Origin: Anthopleura xanthogrammica
Taxonomy: Eukaryota > Cnidaria > Anthozoa > Actiniaria > Actiniidae
Assembly: GCA_964019055.1 (NCBI GenBank)
Contig: OZ025217.1
Location: 10,452,255-10,516,254 of the forward strand
DNA length: 64,000 nt
Reading direction: 5' to 3'
Part shown: piece after piece, positions 23,601 through 35,600 of the stretch
Layout of the letters: each line of letters opens with the position of its first letter
How positions within the stretch are numbered: the stretch's first letter is position 1
Program-made: the position numbers and the translations under genes
The notes under the pieces: model-generated
Seen by the model: the letters and a program-made list of their open reading frames with translations, nothing else
What the model was told of the DNA's origin: nothing
Database searches by the model: none

Positions 23601-26600
23601 GCTCTCATCTCTATGATATGATTTTGGATAACATATGAAACCATCAAAGTTGCATGTGCTTGTTGACTGATAGGTTTTATTTTCTCTTTCATAATGATTC
23701 TAGAAAACTGATGTGACTGCTAAGCTTGTGGAAGATGTTCTACACAGAACAAAAGAGTATCTTCAGCCTAATCCAGGTAATTGGATGACTAAGTACATAA
23801 GTACTAAATAATATGTGTACCACTTAGTAAATACTTTCCATGGCTTTACTCACTACAGGAGTTTTGTGTAGATGCACCCTTCTCAAAATTATCTTGGATG
23901 CAAGGCTAACATGGAACACAAAAGAAATGCCACAAATTCCGTTGAGAAAAAGTGTGATTTCTTTTGGGTTTCATGTTAGCCTCAAATCCAAGATAATTTT
24001 GAGAAGGGTGCATCAATAGTGTAAAGCAATAGGCCATTTGCATTTATAGGTCATGTGAACTGGCACATCCAGAAATATAGGGGGGGGGGGGGGGGAGGGG
24101 TTGGGGTCCACAAATACAGTTTCCTGCATTTCAAGGACAAACCGTAATTTGAATCAATTTCATTCTACTGAACGTAAAGAATATGATTGGCTTCACAAGT
24201 GAGGTTCCAATGAAATTATCTTATTTAAAAGGCCCTCTCGTCATCCCAGAGTCATTAATAATAAAATTAATAGAAAAACTGCCTTTTAGCTGCCAGAGCT
24301 AAGCTATCCATGCAAGGTGCCGTCCAGAAGGTCCGTGGAGAAGCAGCAGCTTTTAAATATCCACAACCAGAAGGAACACTTGGTGAAACTATGGTGAAGA
24401 GTGGTCAGGATTTGGGAGATGATTCCTTATTTGGTGAGTGGAGAAGATGATTTCTAAACTTCTTTATCCTCATATTGATTCCATTCTGGTTTGTTGATGG
24501 CTTTGTTGATAGAGCAGGGTTCCCACGGTCAGGAAATAGTAAGTGAATTCTGAATTTTTTCAAGGTCAGGGAATTTTGATTTTGGTCAGTGAATTTTTGC
24601 AATTTGCCCAAAAGTCAGTGAAAAGTCAGAGAATTTCTGTCAGCCTTCACAAAATCGTTTTCAATTCAGAATTCTTTGTTGGGCTTCCTTTGGTTGAACT
24701 ACCATAAATATAAATAAATTTCCGTAAAATAAGTGCACATTGTGGTCAGTGAAAAATGTTTTTTGCTCAGGGAAAAGTCAGGGAATTTTATTTTTCCAGA
24801 TGAGTGGGAACCCTGTAGAGGCTTGTAGAATTACATTATGTGTCCTATAAAAATTACGAATAAAGATGCCAATATAACATACTAAATGTACAACTCTGAC
24901 AGAAAAAATTCAAGTGCCAGATGGGAACCGAACCTAGGACCTTCTATATTCTAGTTGGATGCTCTTTGATGATGTATTTTTTTTTCTGTTCCAGGTCAGG
25001 CAATTGTTGAGACTGGAGAGACCTTTCATCAGCTAGCAGAAGTCAAAGATGCACTGGATAACTCTGTCAAACAATCTTTCTTGGATCCACTAACACTACT
25101 AGAAACCAAAGATATTAAAGAAATTATGGTTAGCATAGATAATCAGATGGGGTAACAGTGAATAGTCTATGTTTGAAAACTAAATGTAACTTTATTACTG
25201 TTGTTACAGCACCATCGGAAGAAAATGCAAGGCAGAAGACTTGATTTTGATTGTAAGAAAAGGAAGGGAAACAAACGTAAGTGTATACACAGGAATAGAC
25301 CACTTTTTTCATTCCTTCTTTCCTTCCTTGCTCCCTTTCCTCATTCCCTTCTTCTTTCTTTCCTTCCCTTCTCCCTTCCTTGCTTCCTTGCTCCCTTTCC
25401 TCATTCCCTTCTTCCTTCTTTCCTTCCCTTCTCCCTTCCTTGCTTCCTTGCTCCCTTTCCTACTTCCTTGCTCCCTTTCCTCATTCCCTTCTTCCTTCTT
25501 TCCTTCCCTTCTCCCTTCCTTGCTTCCTTGCTCCCTTTCCTCATTCCCTTCTTCCTTCTTTCCTTCCCTTCTCCCTTCCTTGCTTCCTTGCTCCCTTTCC
25601 TACTTCCTTGCTCCCTTTCCTCATTCCCTTCTTCCTTCTTTCCTTCCTTTCTTCCTTCCTTGCTTCCTTGCTCACTTTCCTTCCTTAACTTTCCTTCCTT
25701 CCTTTCTTTGTTCCTTCCCTCCCTCTCTTTTCATTATTTCTTTCTTCTCTTCCTTCCATTTTTCCTTCTGTTCATTCTTCCTTCCAAATAATTCATTCCC
25801 ATGCATTTTATATGTCAGTTCCAATAGAAGATCTCAGGGTGGCAGAGGAAAAGTTTGAAGAATCTAAAGAGCTATGCTATAGCAGTATGATGAATCTCCT
25901 GGAAAATGATGTAAGTCAAATTGATGTCAAACAATCATCCTAAACCTTCAAAATAATCCTTCAAATGTTATCGAACCCTGAAACAACCTCTAGGCTGATT
26001 TAAGTCAGGGCATGGCTAACTCACAGAGGAATCTAGGAATAGACCTAACAGACTCTGCTTTTATTTGATGCAGAGTCCAGGAATCAAATCTTGGACCTCA
26101 CATACTGTATAGGTGACAGGGCACTGCCGCTATGCTTATAAACTTAACATACTTATACCAACATACTTAACCCAAACTTCTTCCTTTTAATAAAGGTGGA
26201 ACAAATTAGCGAGCTGTCAGCATTAGCAGAGGCTGTGCTTGACTACCACAATCAATGTTCCTCTATCATGCAGAACCTTGTTACAACACTCAAGGACAGG
26301 TTAGAAATAGAAAATGTAAAATTCTTATAAACTTTTAGAAATGAGCTTTGTGTGCAGGGCGAAATATAATGCATGCTCAGTGGCTGGGCTGACATAATGA
26401 CTGGGCAAATCAAAATTCAAAATTCAAATTTTATCAATACCCTGAAACAACCTCTTGGCTGATCAAAGTCAGGGCTTGGCTAACTCACAGATCAAACACT
26501 GAAACAACCTCTGGGCTGATCTAAGTCAGGGCTTGGCTAACTCACAGATCTAACCCTGAAACAACCTCTGGGCTGATCAAAGACAGGGCATGGCTAACTC

Positions 26601-27806
26601 ACAGATCAAACACTGAAACAACCTCTGGGCTGATCTAAGTCAGGGCTTGGCTAACTCACAGATCAAACACTGAAACAACCTCTGGGCTGATCTAAGTCAG
26701 GGCTTGGCTAACTCACAGATCTAACCCTTAAACAACCTCTGGACTGATCTATGGCTAACTCTCAGATCGAACCCTGAAACAACCTCTGGGCTGATCAAAG
26801 TCAGGGCATGGCTAACTCCCAGATCAAACCCTGAAACAACCTCTGGGCTGATCAAAGTCAGGGTACGGCTAACCCACAGATCAAATCTTTTGTATTAATC
26901 TAGATTATCTGAAGCTGCATCCAAGCCACGTGGTGAAAGGAGGCAAGTCACTCACAAGTACAGTGATGATGAAGATGATACCAGTGTTGGGAGTGGTGGA
27001 GGTGGTGGAGGTAATGGAGGTGGTGCAGCAACATTTTCAACATTTACCACACCCTCCCCTCCCCCAGCACAATCTAACCAATCCCAAAAAAAATATAAAG
27101 CTATATATGACTTTGAACCAGGTACGTAGATAATTCTGCTTGAGTATTATTTCTTTGTTCACCAGTAACGCAACACTTGATACATAAATATGGATAAAAC
27201 TTGCTATTCTGTATACGGTAGATACACTCTACTCTCTATTAACTCTCATATATATTATATTATACTTTAAATTATATGACATTTTATATATACATTTTTG
27301 TTTTTATATATATCTATTCTTTTTCCGAGGACCCTTCTGTAAATCACTTTGTGACTTTGGCTACCTCATTAAAGATTATTATTATTATTATTATTGTTGG
27401 AATAAAACTGGTCTGAATTTGAAAAAAAGTCCAGTACAGTGTAGAAGAGATTGGTTGTGTCTCTAAACATTCCATTACCCCTTGTAACCCTGACCCCTTG
27501 TAACCCTGACCCCTTGTAACCCTGACCCCTTGTAACCCTGACCCCTCTACCCCCTGACCCTCTAGCCCCACCCTTGACTTGGGGAGAGGAACACAAATAC
27601 ATTGGGCCATTTTACGTAGCTGAAACTAAATTCAAGTTCCTTGTATTAAAAACTTGCATGTTTTTTTTTTAGAAAATGACACTGAGCTTGGATTTAATGA
27701 GGGCGACATCATTACCATTACTGAGACGATTGACGAAAACTGGATGGAGGGATCACTAAATGGAAAAACAGGGTTGTTCCCTTCTAATTATGTTGAACCA
27801 GTCTAA
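20647..27806 (+). CDS. SH3GL: Endophilin A (SH3GL family), ten exons, complete
   Basis: Exons: 20,647-20,691; 20,870-20,938; 23,704-23,776; 24,290-24,433; 24,995-25,128; 25,210-25,276; 25,819-25,910; 26,196-26,299; 26,904-27,121; 27,673-27,806. The phases close and give 359 residues, close to the 350-370 of vertebrate endophilin A. It opens with an amphipathic helix ([15 protein letters not shown]), followed by the N-BAR domain to about residue 245 with the hallmark [14 protein letters not shown] and KFEESKEL. Then comes a Gly/Ser/Pro linker and a C-terminal SH3 domain ([13 protein letters not shown]...[21 protein letters not shown]). Endophilin senses and bends membranes at endocytic sites and recruits dynamin and synaptojanin through the SH3. 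A, not B, is favoured by length and by the short first exon. The gene starts head-to-head with ARL15, 1.5 kb apart. Confidence 0.96.
21312..21458. mobile_element. Palindromic MITE in endophilin intron 2
   Basis: AATTGAACTAAGTGGAGTGC and TTGGTCTGATATCAAAC at the left are inverted at the right as GTTTGATATCAGACCAAAAT and GAAGTTCAATT, around an internal CACACGACCGCG/GCGGGAGTGTG stem. Confidence 0.8.
22345..22462 (-). mobile_element. tRNA-related SINE-like head
   Basis: The minus strand reads TAGCTCAAGCAGTTAGAG (A-box-like) and, about 40 bases on, GGGTTTGAGTC (B-box-like), then runs into unrelated A/T-rich sequence. It is not a functional tRNA: no acceptor-stem pairing was seen. Confidence 0.55.
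22604..22774. mobile_element. TIR element with iterated GGCAGGCAAAA motif
   Basis: Ends CAGGGCTCGAAATA and TATTTCAAGCCCTGG are inverted. Inside, GGCAGGCAAAA and related CTGCCAA blocks recur directly among A/T-rich spacers. It lies in endophilin intron 2. Confidence 0.65.
23131..23276. mobile_element. MITE family A, copy 1
   Basis: Ends CCATTACAGACCATGTGTCA and its inverse TGACACATGGTCTGAAATGG flank an inner pair around TTTCTTTGTTTAACGGTTG and CAACTCAAACAAAGAAT. The same element recurs at 30,652, 45,431 and 54,672. Confidence 0.9.
23460..23630 (-). mobile_element. SINE-like repeat, related to the unit at 47,815-48,000
   Basis: Shares GAAGTTGATTTTTGCGGAGG, GAGGAAAACC, GAGAGAACCAACAA-CAACTCT, CTCACAT-CAACACTGAG and AATGAGAAG with the 47.8-kb unit, so it is the same family here in endophilin intron 2. 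Fragments of its GGAGGGAGGAAAACC end also occur near 19,610, 15,600 and 16,040. Confidence 0.7.
23871..24014. mobile_element. MITE in endophilin intron 3
   Basis: GATGCACCCTTCTCAAAATT with ATCTTGGATG is matched inverted by CAAATCCAAGATAATTTTGA with GAAGGGTGCATC. The total is about 144 bp. Confidence 0.85.
24515..24815. mobile_element. TIR element with iterated GTCAGGGAA/GTCAGTGAA motif
   Basis: Ends CAGGGTTCCCAC and GTGGGAACCCTG are perfect inverses. The interior has about eight direct copies of GTCAGGGAA, GTCAGTGAA or GTCAGAGAA separated by A/T-rich spacers. It lies in endophilin intron 4. A tRNA-like B-box fragment follows at about 24,905-24,970. Confidence 0.8.
25310..25800. repeat. Polypyrimidine minisatellite in endophilin intron 6
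   Basis: A nearly pure C/T tract on the plus strand built of units near 60 bp (CTTCCTTGCTCCCTTTCCTC and TTCCCTTCTTCCTTCTTTCC), about six copies, decaying at the 3' side into CCTT runs. It begins about 35 bp after the donor at 25,277 and ends about 20 bp before exon 7. The long frames on it are artefacts. Confidence 0.95.
26435..26885 (+). repeat. 57-bp dispersed minisatellite, locus 3 (about 8 copies)
   Basis: Units contain CTGAAACAACCTCTGGGCTG, TCAGGGC/T-TGGCTAACTCACAGATC. It fills endophilin intron 8 right up to the exon 9 acceptor. A single copy also lies in intron 7 at about 25,974-26,035. Confidence 0.95.
27306..27392 (+). mobile_element. CR1/L2-type retrotransposon 3' end fragment
   Basis: GTAAATCACTTTGTGACTTT followed by CATTAAAGATT and (ATT)n is the kind of 3' terminus seen on CR1/L2 LINEs and their SINEs. 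It lies in endophilin intron 9 and is followed by a CCCTGACCCCTTGTAA short tandem (27,478-27,545). Confidence 0.55.
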
Positions 27807-27940
27807 GAAGACTAGGTTTTAGTGATAATAATAGTGTAACAGTAATTCATTTTAAAATCAAAAGAGCTAGGAAAAAATGTAAGGTAATTCGTTGAAAAAA
27901 TGTATACTGTAGTTTCAGGAAATATTCATCTATTCTACAA

Positions 27941-28107
27941 TCGAGGCTTTGCACCATCGCGTGATGGCAACCATGACAGGGGGCAGGAACAATTGAATCT
28001 GGTCTAATATGATTTACATGAGAAAGAATTCAGTTTCCTGGGGGGAAAGACTCCATTGTTCCTGCCTCCTGTCATGGCTCTCATCACGTGATGGTGCAAA
28101 GCCTCTA
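27941..28107. mobile_element. MITE downstream of endophilin
   Basis: GAGGCTTTGCACCATCGCGT and AACCATGACAGGGGGCAGGA are matched inverted by TCCTGCCTCCTGTCATGG and CACGTGATGGTGCAAAGCCT. It may lie in the endophilin 3' UTR. Confidence 0.85.
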
Positions 28108-28109
28108 TA

Positions 28110-29630
28110 GGAGGTTGATACACTCCCCAACCTGCCACCCCCACCCCCTAAGAAGTTTATTTTTTACCCTCCCTACCCCCTCTCCAAAAGGTAAATATTC
28201 ATTTGCTACCCCTTTGAATATGATCAAAAGACCTCTCCATAAAAAAAAGTAGAGTTAAAAGAGGTTGTTTCAAGGTATCAATAAAATTTGATGAGAATTT
28301 GCCATTTCTCCAGACAAGATAACACAAAGTAGGAATTCCCTGTTTCCCTCATTACGTCTTGATACCGCTGATACCAGCATCCTCTTCAAAATATTTTTCT
28401 TATTCAAACGTTCTAACTCCTTTAGAAGTCACAAGATAATGGTCACTGTTAATTAGGCCAACTAAAGGAACTACAAAAAAGATTCTGATAGTTGCGGTAC
28501 TACGACGTAATAAGGGGTCTATACCATCCTCACGCCCTCCCCACACCTTACAAATCCACATAACTTTGATCGGTGAGGTGGTATGGATAATTTCTGAAAC
28601 TACGTAATGTGAGTGTGTGTTATTCATGACCAGCAATGGCTTTGAAAAAGAATTTACCATGTTGATTGCATTTGTAAATTTGGTATTGTCATAAAAAGTT
28701 TGATTACGAACAAATGAATATTATAAACATGCATGATGTATTCAAAAATGTTTTAGATTAAGAAACCATGGAATATCCTTAAAAGTGGGGGCTTACATTG
28801 GAAAAATTAGTAGACTAGTATGTATAAAGATATATAAACCCTTAATTTTTAAGGGTCTGAAACCTGAAAGTTTTATTAGGGAATGTTTAAAAAAGTGGAG
28901 AAACTATCTCCCTACCACACCTTTGCCATTGGATAAAATATATCTCAATTAAATGTCTTGTATCTGCAAATATCTTAGTCAACCATTCCTCTCAAAATAG
29001 CTGTTTCAGCTTTTCATAATAGACCCCTTGCGCATGACGTCACAGCAGCTCAATTTGGAAAACAAAACGAGAATTTCAATCTCCTGAGAATTGAAAACTC
29101 TTCTGTTATCTCAACCCTTCTGTGGACCATGGAAAAGATTTGAAATAACAAGGGTTCAAGATGTTCCTAATAAAATATTATAATGTTACAATTCCATGGA
29201 AAGCAAACTCAAATTGGAGGTAATGGAATGCAAAATTGGGAAAATGTTAAAGCCTGGGTGATTTTAGGGGAAGCTGTTTCTTGGGAGTGGCTAGCCTGGC
29301 CCCTCCTTAATTTCTAAGGTCGACCACTTTTACATTTCATGTCCAAGGTGCCAATACTTTGGCATTTTTGAGACAACTTGGGAAATATTTGTAGATCTTT
29401 GAGAAAAGTATAATACTCAAGAGAATGTATGGAAATTTTGAAATATTGATTAAAAAAACAAAATGGAAACATCTAATGAAAATAACTAGCTGTATGTAAA
29501 AGCTATGGAATTATTTTTTTTAAAATAAACATTTAAATAAATTGAATAAAAAAGGGAAGAGAAAGGGAAGATAAGATTTTCGTGTTTTGGGTTGCCTGTG
29601 GTACCATGATGCTTTGCGGCTGAGTATTTC
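28110..29630. other. Endophilin-NDUFS4 intergenic DNA
   Basis: No gene recognised. It contains a half-diverged copy of MITE family B at about 29,020-29,145 (ATAGACCCCTTGCGCATGAC, GCAGCTCAATTTGG, AATCTCCTGAGAATTG). Confidence 0.5.
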
Positions 29631-29634
29631 CAAG

Positions 29635-31447
29635 ATGGCGTCGTTTTTGGTTTCTCGTTCTGTAAGACCAATTTTTAGCGCAATTTTCCGTCCATTTGTA
29701 GTTCGTTCAGCTACCTACACAACAGAGAAAGGCCAAGTGGTTACTGATAAAGGCGAAACATCTGTTGATACGGCAGTAGATAGCGAAGAAGTAAGTTTTT
29801 AGCCCACAATTTGTTGGGGTTTTTTGCAATTTGTCCAAAAATTAAGCTTATAATGTCTAAACATTGTCTCACTCTCTGGGTTATTTTTCTCAGGCAGGAA
29901 GGATTGCTGTTCTGTCTGGAATACCAGAATGGCATCTAAAAAACCGTAAAGCAAGGATATTCTTCCCTGCTAAGAATGCTATGCAGTCAGGGACTCAAAG
30001 TTTTCGTACTTGGAGAATGGAGTTTGAAAATATGGAGAGATGGGAGAATCCTTTGATGGGCTGGGCTTCAACGTGAGTCAATTTAAATATCTTTGAATTA
30101 TACTTAACCTTTTTTGTAGTTTTAAGAATATAGCATTATAACTGAGTACGAATAAAAGATACAATAACATACAATTGGCCATTATAATTTTTGAAGATTA
30201 ACCCCCCCCCCCCCCCCCCTGGACACACATACACAACCACAGTTGACGTCCATTTTTCTTTTCTGTTCCCCCTCCCCCTCACTGCAACCTGCTAGTCTTC
30301 ATCAGGTGATGGTGAAGACTAGATCGTGCGTCTCTTATATTGCTCATCAGATCATCTGCGATGTAATCAAATAGTGATTGGCTGTGTTTTCTTATTATCA
30401 AATGACCCTGAATCATGAGACAAACTGATAATTAACATTTTTTTTATGATAAATTTGTGTAGTAAGTTTGTGTTTATTCTTTAGTGGTGATCCCTTGTCA
30501 AATATCACTGTTGACTTCAAATCCAAAGACGATGCCATAGCCTTTGCAGAAAGCCAAGGTATTTAAATCATCAAATGGTGTTTATATTTACTAATGGTGC
30601 AAGCTCACCACAGGGATGGGTCAAAAATAGACCTTTTTACCTTCAATATAATGTTTCCCATTTCATACCACATGTCATTCCCTAGAGTATCATTTCTTTG
30701 TTTAACGGTTGCGCATGAGAAGACACATGAATATGGATACAACTCAAACAAAGAATCTTGTTCTCAAGGGAATGACACATGGTCTGAAATGGGAAAGCAT
30801 TGGGATTTGTACAGGAAATGCTGGATGGAAAGCTTTTGCCGTCCAGCACATCTTTCCACAGAAATTCTTAGAAAACATCGGTTTTTATAATTCATCCCAT
30901 TCAATATTGAGATGCTCTTTTCATTTCTGGTGTTTATTTTGACAATGGTACTTGATGTAAAGGAGCTTTGGCCACATGCCCTGTTAGTGCATAAGGCCTA
31001 TTATTTTTTTAGGACTGTTATCCTAAGAATCGTGCATTCTGATTGGCTGTTGAGCAGGGAGTATTTTCTCAGTATCTGCCTGCAGTCTGGTATCCTAACA
31101 TCATCCATGCGTGGGCATGGGATAACGGATAGCTAAACAACTAAATAAAATTGCAAAAAAAAAAGTGGAAAACTCAATAGGAAACAAATAAAGTTGGTCC
31201 GGATAGGGAAAACTGTGCCCTCGGCCTTGAAAACGGACCTCAGCCTCACAGCCTCAGGCACAGTTTTTTCATCTCCTGGCCAGTAAATAACAGATATTTT
31301 CTCTGATAAAACCACCTCTAATTGCAAAATTTTTATTTTTTAGGATTTAACTATGAAGTTGATGAGCAACATGAAAAAACAGTTCTACCAAAATCCTATG
31401 GAGCTAATTTTTCTTGGAACAAGAAAACTAGAGTCTCTACAAAATAA
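29635..31447 (+). CDS. NDUFS4: NDUFS4, mitochondrial complex I 18-kDa (AQDQ) subunit
   Basis: Four exons (29,635-29,790; 29,894-30,072; 30,485-30,558; 31,344-31,447) close in phase to 170 residues; human has 175. The protein is an accessory subunit of NADH:ubiquinone oxidoreductase that stabilises the N module on the matrix side. The N terminus ([20 protein letters not shown]) is Arg- and Ser-rich without acidic residues, as expected for a mitochondrial presequence. The family core is plain: [36 protein letters not shown] and DPLSN. The C terminus [17 protein letters not shown] retains the RVS site that is phosphorylated by PKA in mammals. The ATG sits in AAGATGGCG, a good Kozak context. Intron 3 carries MITE family A and a second dispersed repeat. 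Confidence 0.97.
30652..30797. mobile_element. MITE family A, copy 2 (NDUFS4 intron 3)
   Basis: Ends CCCATTTCATACCACATGTC and GACACATGGTCTGAAATGGG are inverted. The interior AGAAGACACATGAATATGGA is shared with the other copies. Confidence 0.9.
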
Positions 31448-32354
31448 ATTGTTTCATGTTCAGATTGTTTCATTTTGTAAATAATTTAAGTGAAGTTATT
31501 AAAGCTTTGATTGACATTTTCTCTTTGGTATTCTTGTGTTCTTTATTTTGCATTATTTTTAGCTATATAATTATTTACATAATTTTTTTACAGAATTTTA
31601 CATCCATTTTTCACATTGTTTTTCTATTTCCGAGAAAAAAAGCTTTTATAGACCTCTTTCAAAATTATTTTCTATTCCAAGTACATGACCAAAAGTATAG
31701 TTCCACAGTCCCAAACAATAAAATCACCCAAATGTGTGGACAGACGGTGTGCATTTTTCCTAGGTATATAATTTACAGAGAAGAGAGGGGGCTGGTCAAA
31801 AAATGTCACTTGAAGCACACAGAAACAGGGGGGGGGGGGGATAAGAATAATAAATTTTGGATAGGAGGGAGGTTAATACGCTTTCATGAAATTAGTTTTG
31901 CTTCTTGCCAGCCTCCCTGCCTCCCCTCACACACAGGCAAAATTGATGAATGGTGCCTAAGTGTAGAGCCAATTCTCAAGGGAATGACAAATGGTTAGCC
32001 AAACTTTAACTCCAATTTAAAAACTGTAACTCCAGTTTAAAGTTGGGCTGCACACTGGAAGTGGTAAAATGTTGCGGTACAGTTTTGTTGAGAGCCTCTA
32101 ACACAGCTCTAAGTAAATATCCTTTTGTTGACGGCTATTCCATGTTATATCTAAGATTATTTTTCCCCCTCTTGTAAGGTTGTCTTTCTAATAACATCAT
32201 ACATTTTTTCATTCATTCGTGCATGCCATATATCTTCATATGGTCCTTACAATGTGCTATCAGCAACTAGTTATCATTTTTTAACAATTAAATCTTAAAA
32301 AAATTAAAAATATTTCCTAAATTTTTGTCCATATCACTCAATCCAAGCAATTCT

Positions 32355-32590
32355 CATTATCTTTGCATGACAATAATTGTAAAAGCAGTAACCATAGCAA
32401 CCATAATCCAGCTGAATTGTAAACCTAGGGCTGAGCTGTGAAGTGGCTCTATGGAGAGTTTTGTCTCTACTTCTTCAGGTAGTGGTGCCAGTGCTACAAG
32501 GGCAGCTGTGATGTTGTGTTTAGCTAGGACTTGTTTGGTTGTCATGGAGATGAATATAGCCAGCAGAATTAATATTAATGATCGTGGCAT
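32355..32590 (-). CDS. Possible small membrane or secreted protein, 77 aa
   Basis: An ATG at 32,590 opens a frame with a signal-peptide-like start (MPRSLILILLAIFISM... ending near QVLA). A short hydrophilic part with PLPEEVETKLSIEP follows, then a C-terminal hydrophobic segment (SWIMVAMVTAFTIIVM) ending in QR. Just upstream on the same strand is a strong pyrimidine tract and AG acceptor, so a 5'-UTR intron is plausible. I recognise no family. It lies convergent to NDUFS4, about 900 bp downstream of its stop. Support is only the composition and the acceptor. Confidence 0.45.
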
Positions 32591-32599
32591 TTTTGTGGT

Positions 32600-35500
32600 T
32601 AATGGAAACCTTAAAAAAAAAAGGATACTGATAATTAGTGATGTGAACTATTGAGCTTATCATTGGTACGGGGAGGGGGGGGGGGGGTCAAATCTCTTTT
32701 CCTACACAGATTTCGGCAAAAAACTTGGAGAAATATCCAATTTTATTTCACAATTCCTGTGTCCTTAATCCCAGGCCAAGTGACGAGCGTTGGAGAACTC
32801 CCGGACGCGGCACATTCGTGTTTTGGCTTTCGTCCATCAAGGTCTGAATATAAGACATTTTAGTTATTCAAACATATTTTATCTTTACATTCCCCACAGC
32901 AGAGACAATTTTTGATTGACGGAAGTCAAAACCTGGAAGTTGTGGAGGTCACAGGAACTGAAAAGCGCTGTAAACTCGGCGCCAATCGTGGTAGTCGGGA
33001 AAGCCACTTTGGTGCAAATGTTTGATTCCCAGTTCACTCCAGTTCATAAGAAATAAGAAACAAAGCTCTTTTTATGAAATCTTGCCTCATACTTACCAGA
33101 AATGCTTAATCTATACGCTTTCAACTCTCCAGACCTTGTGTGACGACAATTCTTAAAAAATACCTACAACTGGCAAAAAAGAAATCATTTTTAGCGAACA
33201 AGAGGAATTTTTGTTTTTGAATACAGAAATTTAATTCTTAATTGAATCTCTTTTTAAAAATGTTAACAAATTTTTCAACGAGAAAGTTTGTAGTTTCTGT
33301 ACCTCAATTTACATAACCATAATCATATATAATTCTTTGATAATATTTTGGAATCCTATCTAGTAAAAGTGGAACTAAGGAGAGATTGGTGGATTGATCC
33401 AAGCGGGTTTCAATTTTTTGTGTGACTATACTGCTATGGAATTTTTAAATTTTCGGTTCGAATCATATTTTATTTTTCTTTGACGTTAATCAAAAGTTCA
33501 AAAGCTACTGATTTGTGGTGCTTTTTCTGGACTAGTGAAATTTTATTAAAGGAATAAACTGATTTTATCCACATGTGCAGCCAGCGATATTAAGATTTGC
33601 TGAAGAACTCGCGCGTGAACTCTGTCGGTCAAAATAACAGGTTGATGAGCGCTTCATTTGATTGCGTTCCCAAACACAACTTCAACAATTCTATCATAAA
33701 ATTCAGCGTTAGAAACAATTCCTTTTTTGACAATTTGTAGAGAATAAAAACCATGATGAAAACTATACATAAACTTAAAAGAAAACGGTAACTGAAAACA
33801 CATTAGTTAAATTGAGGAATTACTTGTTTTAAAACTTATTAACGTGTTTGTAATACTCTACAAGTTTAAAATCTTATTTTCTTTATAGAGTTTTTATGTA
33901 ACTTAAAACGAAATATACTTACGTTTTTCGGGCTTTTTAGAACTCCAAACTTCTAGGTCTAGAATGATTTCTAGTTCACTGTAGTTTACCTTTCCCGTTC
34001 TCTGATCGAGGAATATTCACGTTTCCCCGACCACTTCGTCAAAACTCCTTGCTTTTTTTCAGTGTTGATTTTCTGATCGTCCGTGATAGCCAATCAAAAT
34101 TAGGGATCTTATTATCTCCATAGCTGCTTGCTTGGTGCTCCTATGAAGCGTAGGACAATGACATCATCAATGATTTGTTGATATTTACGCGATGAGGTAA
34201 TGGTCTTGAATGCCAAATGATCTATAGCTTGATCCAAGTGTTGCTCAACAATTTCAAAATGTTAAGCATAGCATAAGCATACCCCACTAAACTCAAGCCA
34301 CAACAACTGACCAAAACCTACAATGAAAAATTTGCCTGTGGATCTGTCTGCCCTCGACCTGATCTGAAAGGTAAGCCTTAAAAATTTGAACCATTTTATA
34401 AAATATTTTAAAATCACCTTATTTTCATCCAAAGCTGCATGCAAAGTCGAAATGGAGTGTTTTGTTTTAGAGCTTCGAAATGAAGTAAACGTTTTGTATA
34501 ATCGATGAAACTTGAGGGGAATATCTTTTTCTCTATCTTGTCCAAAATATCCATCCTTTATCAAAATTGATTAAGAACTGTATCCATGTATTATGCTATT
34601 TTATTATTTTGATTTTATTTATTTTATTGCTCTTTATCCTTATAATATTCTTTATATATTATTACTTCATTCAGATGATGAATATTCTTGCTTTTATCTC
34701 TAGAAATACCCTCATGTCATGTCATTTGTGTTATTGGTATCCCTGTCTCGCGCTACTTCGAATATCGCTAGGAAGGGATGCCGGGAACAAATTTTGACAA
34801 TTTTTATTCGAAGCTGAGTGACCTTGCTGTCGTCTCTCTTCATTGCCAATTTCTGACAGAATGATCACAGGCAGCCCAAGCAAACTTCCTGTGCATGTTT
34901 TATAGGGTAATGTATGGGGCTACAAATAAAAAAACAAAATCTTTCACTCAACATTTTCCTTTAAAACTTGCTTCAATCGCTGTTTGTACTTCATTCGGTC
35001 AGCGCGATTTGAGGCCGTTGCCTTTTTGTTGTTGTTGCTGCTGTTGCTGTATTTAGGTCGTAGTTGGACCACAGCGGGAGTAAATGACGTTTTTCATTTG
35101 CCCTTGCATTCCCTTGAGTATTATTAATTCTTTATTTCTATACTCTACTTCCATATTGCCTATCATACATTGCAGTTTGGGTGAAGACTGATCAGTAGTT
35201 GCTGCAAGTGCATCTTATGATATCTAAAGATGTATAAGAAACAACTAGAAAAACAAAATTTGAAGAAGTCTAGAAAGCCGAACTTTGAGCACTTCTTCGT
35301 GTAGTCATTACATTTTCAGTAATACTAAACTTCTTTATCTTCTGGACGTGGAAAAATAACTCAGATATAGATAATTAGTATTTTACAGATAAAAGCAGGT
35401 ATAGTGTACATTCGATTGAATTCGATTCGATTTTCTATAAAAAAAATATTAAAAAAATTAGGAGGGAAAATTTTCAACTTGTTACCAAGGGGGTCAAAAT

Positions 35501-35600
35501 ATGAATTTTTCTAGGGAGGTAATATTTGTAATTACTCTGAATTAAAAAAAACACCGCCCCCCCCCCCCCCCCCCCTCCCCGCCCTCCGCTGCGACGTTCC
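32600..35600. other. Gene-poor stretch
   Basis: No convincing exon on either strand. It holds a G run (about 32,670-32,688), a CTGTTG-rich run near 35,030, A/T-rich DNA, and a C run at about 35,556-35,575 ahead of the 5' exon of the MYND gene. ORFs here (34,262-34,564 minus; 34,567-34,797 plus) have no family features. Confidence 0.5.

Noticed and set aside
25201..25858. Leu/Pro/Phe-rich ORFs of about 200 aa
   Set aside because: They read the polypyrimidine tract of endophilin intron 6 and run through real splice sites.
31456..31998. ORF of 180 aa after NDUFS4
   Set aside because: Phe/Ile-rich A/T frame starting in the NDUFS4 3' UTR and running into MITE fragments; no family motif.
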